Made by a program: the position numbers and the translations under genes. Below are positions 60,648 through 64,000 of a stretch of DNA of 64,000 bases, in pieces. The stretch spans positions 56,909-120,908 of the forward strand of contig CAXAZF010000010.1 of assembly GCA_963973455.1 (NCBI GenBank). The letters run 5' to 3'. The stretch comes from Marixanthomonas sp002364245 (GTDB taxonomy: Bacteria > Bacteroidota > Bacteroidia > Flavobacteriales > Flavobacteriaceae). Position 1 is the stretch's first letter. Every line of letters begins with the position of its first letter. The notes beneath the pieces were generated by a model. It was not told where the DNA came from. It searched no databases and worked only from the letters and a program-made list of their open reading frames with translations.

Positions 60648-61805
60648 TTACTGTTTACTTTTTTTTCGGCTTCCTTCATACATTTCATAACGTACTAATC
60701 GGCTTTCTAATTTACCGTTATACAATTTTATTTTCTTTGAAGCTCTTAGACCAACATTTTTAAGCGCTTCCATGTTGCTTGTTATCATCCAAGCTTGTGT
60801 TCCAGGATAGCTTTGTTTTAAAGTATCACCAATTTGTTTGTAAAAAACATCAATATCTTCTACCGATAAACGTTCATCATAAGGTGGGTTAAAAATTAAG
60901 TACATAGGCTTATCGACCGGTTTTTCACTTTCAAAAAAGTCTTGCTGTTGTAGTTCTATAAAGTCTTGAAGGTTGGCATTGTGGATGTTTTCTTTCGCTT
61001 TATTCAACGTATAACCATCTTTATCTGAGCCGTAAATTTTAAAATGGAAGTCTTTTATTTTTTTAAGGGCCGCCTTTTCAATTATTTCAAATAAATCTAC
61101 ATCAAAATCGGGCCAAGTTTCAAAACCAAATTCATCACGATTCAAATTTGGTGGAATATTGCAAGCAATCATGGCTGCTTCGGCTAATATAGTACCACTT
61201 CCACACATAGGATCCATAAAGTTACATTGCCCTTCCCAACCCGATAACATAATAATTCCTGCAGCTAAAACTTCATTTATCGGTGCTAGACCAGTTGCTG
61301 TTTTATAACCTCGTTTATGTAGTGATTGTCCACTACTATCTAATGAGACTGTGCATATATTGCGGTCTATATGTACGTTAATACGTAGGGTGGGGTGATC
61401 TAAATCTACATCTGGCCTAACCCCTTCTTTATCCCTAAAACGGTCTACGATGGCGTCTTTGGTCTTCAAAGCTACATATTGAGAATGTGTAAATTGTTTA
61501 GAAAATACTGTAGCGTCGACAGCAAGGCTACCGTCAGCTTCCATGTAATCCTCCCATTTTATTTTATAGATGCCTTTATATAAGTCTTCTTCAGTAAACA
61601 CATTAAAAGCAGTAATAGGTTTTAAAATTTTAATGGCTGTTCGGCAACATAAATTGGCTTTGTACATAAATCCGGTATCCCCTGCAAAAGCAACATTTCG
61701 TGTTCCTTTTTCAATTCCAGAAGCTCCTAATTGTCGTAGTTCTTTAGCTAATAAATCTTCCAATCCAAATAAGGTTTTGGCAACCATTTTAAAATTACTT
61801 TCCAT
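60648..61805 (-). CDS. THUMP-domain class I RNA methyltransferase (RlmL-like)
   Basis: A 385-residue protein. I start at ATG 61805 (MESNFKMVAKT); the upstream extension overlaps the divergent gene and looks unlike coding sequence. The N-terminal THUMP region has LEDLLAKELRQLGASGIEKGTRNVAF, and the methyltransferase has DPMCGSGTILAEAAMIACNIPPN and the catalytic NPPY in LIFNPPYDERL. The family makes m2G in rRNA, for example position 2445 of 23S rRNA. The exact target is not proven. Confidence 0.9.
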   Translation of the reverse strand: MESNFKMVAKTLFGLEDLLAKELRQLGASGIEKGTRNVAFAGDTGFMYKANLCCRTAIKILKPITAFNVFTEEDLYKGIYKIKWEDYMEADGSLAVDATVFSKQFTHSQYVALKTKDAIVDRFRDKEGVRPDVDLDHPTLRINVHIDRNICTVSLDSSGQSLHKRGYKTATGLAPINEVLAAGIIMLSGWEGQCNFMDPMCGSGTILAEAAMIACNIPPNLNRDEFGFETWPDFDVDLFEIIEKAALKKIKDFHFKIYGSDKDGYTLNKAKENIHNANLQDFIELQQQDFFESEKPVDKPMYLIFNPPYDERLSVEDIDVFYKQIGDTLKQSYPGTQAWMITSNMEALKNVGLRASKKIKLYNGKLESRLVRYEMYEGSRKKSKQ

Positions 61806-61863
61806 AATGTATGTTACAATTTGATGCAAAATTACAGTATTTTTGCAGGGCAAAACCCACTTC

Positions 61864-62595
61864 ATGCAAAAAGAAACAGATACTTGGTACACATCCTGGT
61901 TTGATACACCGTTTTATCACATACTATACAAGGATCGAGATTATGAAGAAGCCGGTTTTTTTATGAAAAAACTGACTACCTTTTTAAAACTTTCTGAAAA
62001 ATCAAAAATCTTAGATCTCGCTTGTGGAAAAGGACGTCATGCTAAATACCTTAATAAAATAGGCTACGATGTTACCGGTGTAGATTTATCTGCCTCGAGT
62101 ATTGAGTATGCGAAGCAGTTTGAAAACAAAAGTCTTCATTTTGAAGTACACGATATGTGTTTACCCTACCCGGAAAAATTTGATGCAGTTTTTAATTTAT
62201 TTACGAGCTTTGGTTATTTTGAAAAAGAGAACGATAATCTGCGAACTATAAAATCGATAAAAGAAGAGCTCAAGCCTAATGGGTATGGTGTTATTGATTT
62301 TTTAAACACAGAATATGTTATAAATAATTTAGTACCTACTGAAGTTAAGACCGTTGAAGGAATTGACTTCTACATACATCGTTATCTTGAAGATGGATAT
62401 ATTTTTAAGGACATCCGTTTTACGCATGAAAATGAAAGATATTTTTATACTGAACGAGTTAAAGCACTAACATTAAAGGATTTTAAAAATTATTTTTTTG
62501 AAGCTGGAGTTAAGCTAATCAACTGTTTTGGAGACTACCATTTAAATACATTTGAAAAAAATAAATCTGAACGATTAATCCTTATTTTTCAATGA
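61864..62595 (+). CDS. Class I SAM-dependent methyltransferase
   Basis: A 243-residue protein with SAM motif I ILDLACGKGRHAKYL, TGVDLSASSIEYAKQ, and motif IV FDAVFNLFTSFGYF. The ATG at 61864 is preferred to a TTG 21 bases upstream. TATTTTTG at 61838-61845 is a likely -7 box. Small-molecule methyltransferase of unknown substrate. Stop TGA overlaps the start of the ZIP gene. Confidence 0.87.
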   Translation: MQKETDTWYTSWFDTPFYHILYKDRDYEEAGFFMKKLTTFLKLSEKSKILDLACGKGRHAKYLNKIGYDVTGVDLSASSIEYAKQFENKSLHFEVHDMCLPYPEKFDAVFNLFTSFGYFEKENDNLRTIKSIKEELKPNGYGVIDFLNTEYVINNLVPTEVKTVEGIDFYIHRYLEDGYIFKDIRFTHENERYFYTERVKALTLKDFKNYFFEAGVKLINCFGDYHLNTFEKNKSERLILIFQ

Positions 62596-63263
62596 TGAAT
62601 TATCTACTACTTTTTTTAGCTGTAGCATTAGGTTATGGTATCGCTCTTTTTTTTAAAACAAAAAAAATAAAGCAAATTTCATTATATCTTGCTTTTAGTG
62701 GTGCCTTTTTATTAGCCATAACAGTTTTTGAATTGTTACCAGAAGTTTTTGAAACGCCATCAAAATCAATTGGAATCTTTATAATGATAGGGATTTTGCT
62801 TCAAATATTCTTAGAATTTTTCTCTAAAGGAGCAGAACATGGACACGTACATATTCATGAAGCAAAGCAAAACTTTCCCTGGTTATTATTTATTAGTTTA
62901 TCAATCCATGCACTGTTGGAAGGATTTCCTATTTCCGAAGAAAACAATCTGTTAATCGGTATTATCATTCACAAAATACCTGTTGCTATAATTCTATCTT
63001 TCTTTTTTATTAAAGCAGGCTACAGCAGGACCATTACAGTTTTGTTTTTGTTTCTTTTTGCTTTAATGACCCCTATCGGTAATTTTATTTCTGAAAACAG
63101 TAGTCTTATTAATACCTATCATACTGAAATTACAGCTGTGGTTATTGGGATATTTTTACATGTTTCAACCACTATTCTTTTTGAAAGTTCAAGTAACCAT
63201 AAGTTTGATTTATCTAAAATGATTGCTGTTGTAGTTGCTATTCTATTGGCATACTTTCTTTAA
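62592..63263 (+). CDS. ZIP-family metal transporter
   Basis: A 223-residue inner-membrane protein with about seven helices and a histidine-rich loop (EHGHVHIHEAKQ, about 77-88). LSIHALLEGFPIS and IHKIPVAIILSFFFIKAGYSR are the ZIP helices IV and V with metal-binding His and Glu. It takes up Zn or related divalent ions. Overlaps both the preceding methyltransferase (4 bases) and the converging downstream gene (4 bases). Confidence 0.9.
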   Translation: MMNYLLLFLAVALGYGIALFFKTKKIKQISLYLAFSGAFLLAITVFELLPEVFETPSKSIGIFIMIGILLQIFLEFFSKGAEHGHVHIHEAKQNFPWLLFISLSIHALLEGFPISEENNLLIGIIIHKIPVAIILSFFFIKAGYSRTITVLFLFLFALMTPIGNFISENSSLINTYHTEITAVVIGIFLHVSTTILFESSSNHKFDLSKMIAVVVAILLAYFL

Positions 63264-63886
63264 ATTACTTCTAAGAAAATAAATAAATAATGTAAAATAC
63301 TACCGGTAAGCACAAAAACATGCCAAATTACATGGCTATATTTAACCTTATCTAGCGAATAAAAAATAATACCAACGGTATAAGCTGCGCCTCCTCCCAT
63401 TAGTAATAACAAGCCAGTTTGATTTACGGCTTCTTTAAGTGCTGAAAAATCAAAGACGATTAACCAACCCATAGCTAAATATAAAAGAGTAGAAAAAAGT
63501 TCAAATTTACCTGTGAAAAAGACTTTTAAAATCGTTCCAAAGAGAGCAATGCCCCATACACTCCAAAATAACACCCAACCTAAACTATCTGCTAACACAA
63601 TTAAAACCACTGGAGAATATGTTCCTGCGATTAATAAATAGATGCTTATGTGGTCTAGTTTTCTATATAAATACTTTCTATTAGTTTCCTTTTCATAATG
63701 ATATATTGTTGAAGCAAAATAAAGCGCTGCTAAAGAAAATCCATAGAGGGAAATCCCCACGATACCCTGCCAGCTTTCGTAAGTATGAAAAATAAAAAGA
63801 AGTGCAAACCCAACTAAGCTTAGCAGAAAGCCCATTGCGTGTGTCAGCACATTTAACCGTTCTTCTTTTTCAGTCTGTATTCTCAT
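63260..63886 (-). CDS. Hemolysin III family (PAQR-like) membrane protein
   Basis: A 208-residue protein with seven hydrophobic helices and the family pattern ERLNVLTHAMGFLLSLVG, YFASTIYHYEKETNRKYLYRKLDHISIYLLIAGTYSP, SHVIWHVFVLTGSILHYLF. Histidines and Asp of the intramembrane site are all present. Function in bacteria is debated (hydrolase-like PAQR fold). Confidence 0.92.
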   Translation of the reverse strand: MRIQTEKEERLNVLTHAMGFLLSLVGFALLFIFHTYESWQGIVGISLYGFSLAALYFASTIYHYEKETNRKYLYRKLDHISIYLLIAGTYSPVVLIVLADSLGWVLFWSVWGIALFGTILKVFFTGKFELFSTLLYLAMGWLIVFDFSALKEAVNQTGLLLLMGGGAAYTVGIIFYSLDKVKYSHVIWHVFVLTGSILHYLFIFLEVI

Positions 63887-63947
63887 AGCATTCCCAAAAT
63901 AAAAAGAATTAAAACAAAGTTGATATATTTCAAAAAAGTAAGTGTAT

Positions 63948-63984
63948 AAAAAAAGCCCCCCATCGATATGATGAGGGGCCTTAT
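63948..63984 (-). terminator. rRNA operon terminator
   Basis: On the minus strand GGCCCCTCATC pairs imperfectly with GATGGGGGGC, then a U-run (63954-63948). It directly follows the 5S end. Confidence 0.8.
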
Positions 63985-63988
63985 AAGA

Positions 63989-64000
63989 AGGCGGCGACCT
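63989..64000 (-). rRNA. rrf: 5S rRNA, 3' end only
   Basis: The last 12 bases, read on the minus strand as AGGTCGCCGCCT, are the universal 3' end of bacterial 5S rRNA (GGGAGAGTAGGTCGCCGCC). The terminator lies immediately downstream. An rRNA operon therefore ends here, pointing into the window. Confidence 0.8.

Overview
The window looks like chromosome of a marine-type flavobacterium (Bacteroidota, Flavobacteriaceae). The evidence is low GC, Bacteroidota-typical lipoprotein signals, a type IX secretion sorting tail, families restricted to or common in this phylum (DUF4290, DUF6266, DUF6090, DUF6495, DUF2911), and promoters of the flavobacterial TTG-N19-TAnnTTTG type. All functional calls come from reading the sequence and remembered family motifs; no search was run.

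Layout. Positions 1-9.2 kb hold core and metabolic genes, all on the + strand: a partial four-helix-bundle protein, maf, a lipoprotein, an MscS channel, a secreted PIG-L deacetylase, a 36-residue membrane protein, a sodium/solute symporter, a secreted protein and a secreted esterase. They are visibly less AT-rich than what follows. A lone minus-strand DUF6266 gene (9.2-9.8 kb) separates this block from an accessory region.

The accessory region (about 10.2-24.8 kb) is the striking part. It has sixteen small + strand genes, mostly for exported or unknown proteins, separated by imperfect palindromes that look like integron attC recombination sites. In at least seven cassettes the left end (GTTxxxx...ATTA) is the reverse complement of that same cassette's right end (TAA...xxxxAAC), with a different core each time. 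This is the signature expected of integron gene cassettes. No integrase is visible, so the region resembles an orphan cassette array (CALIN). A consensus promoter pointing into the array lies at its left end.

From 25.4 to 64 kb the genome is ordinary again: a MepB-like protein, a processive glycosyltransferase, a photolyase operon, murA, recQ-fmt, HU, tRNA-Met, hisS, rpsF-rpsR-rplI, a LytTR regulator, priA, nadC, type II NADH dehydrogenase, an ECF sigma factor with a membrane partner, two methyltransferases, a ZIP transporter and a hemolysin III-family protein. The window ends in the 3' end of a 5S rRNA on the minus strand with its terminator, so an rRNA operon lies just outside to the right.

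Functional links: maf, the lipoprotein and mscS are closely spaced; PIG-L, the tiny membrane protein and the symporter form a translationally coupled unit suited to amino-sugar glycan use; recQ-fmt, YihY-nadC and methyltransferase-ZIP overlap by one to four bases; S6-S18-L9 form the usual ribosomal operon with a candidate autoregulatory leader.
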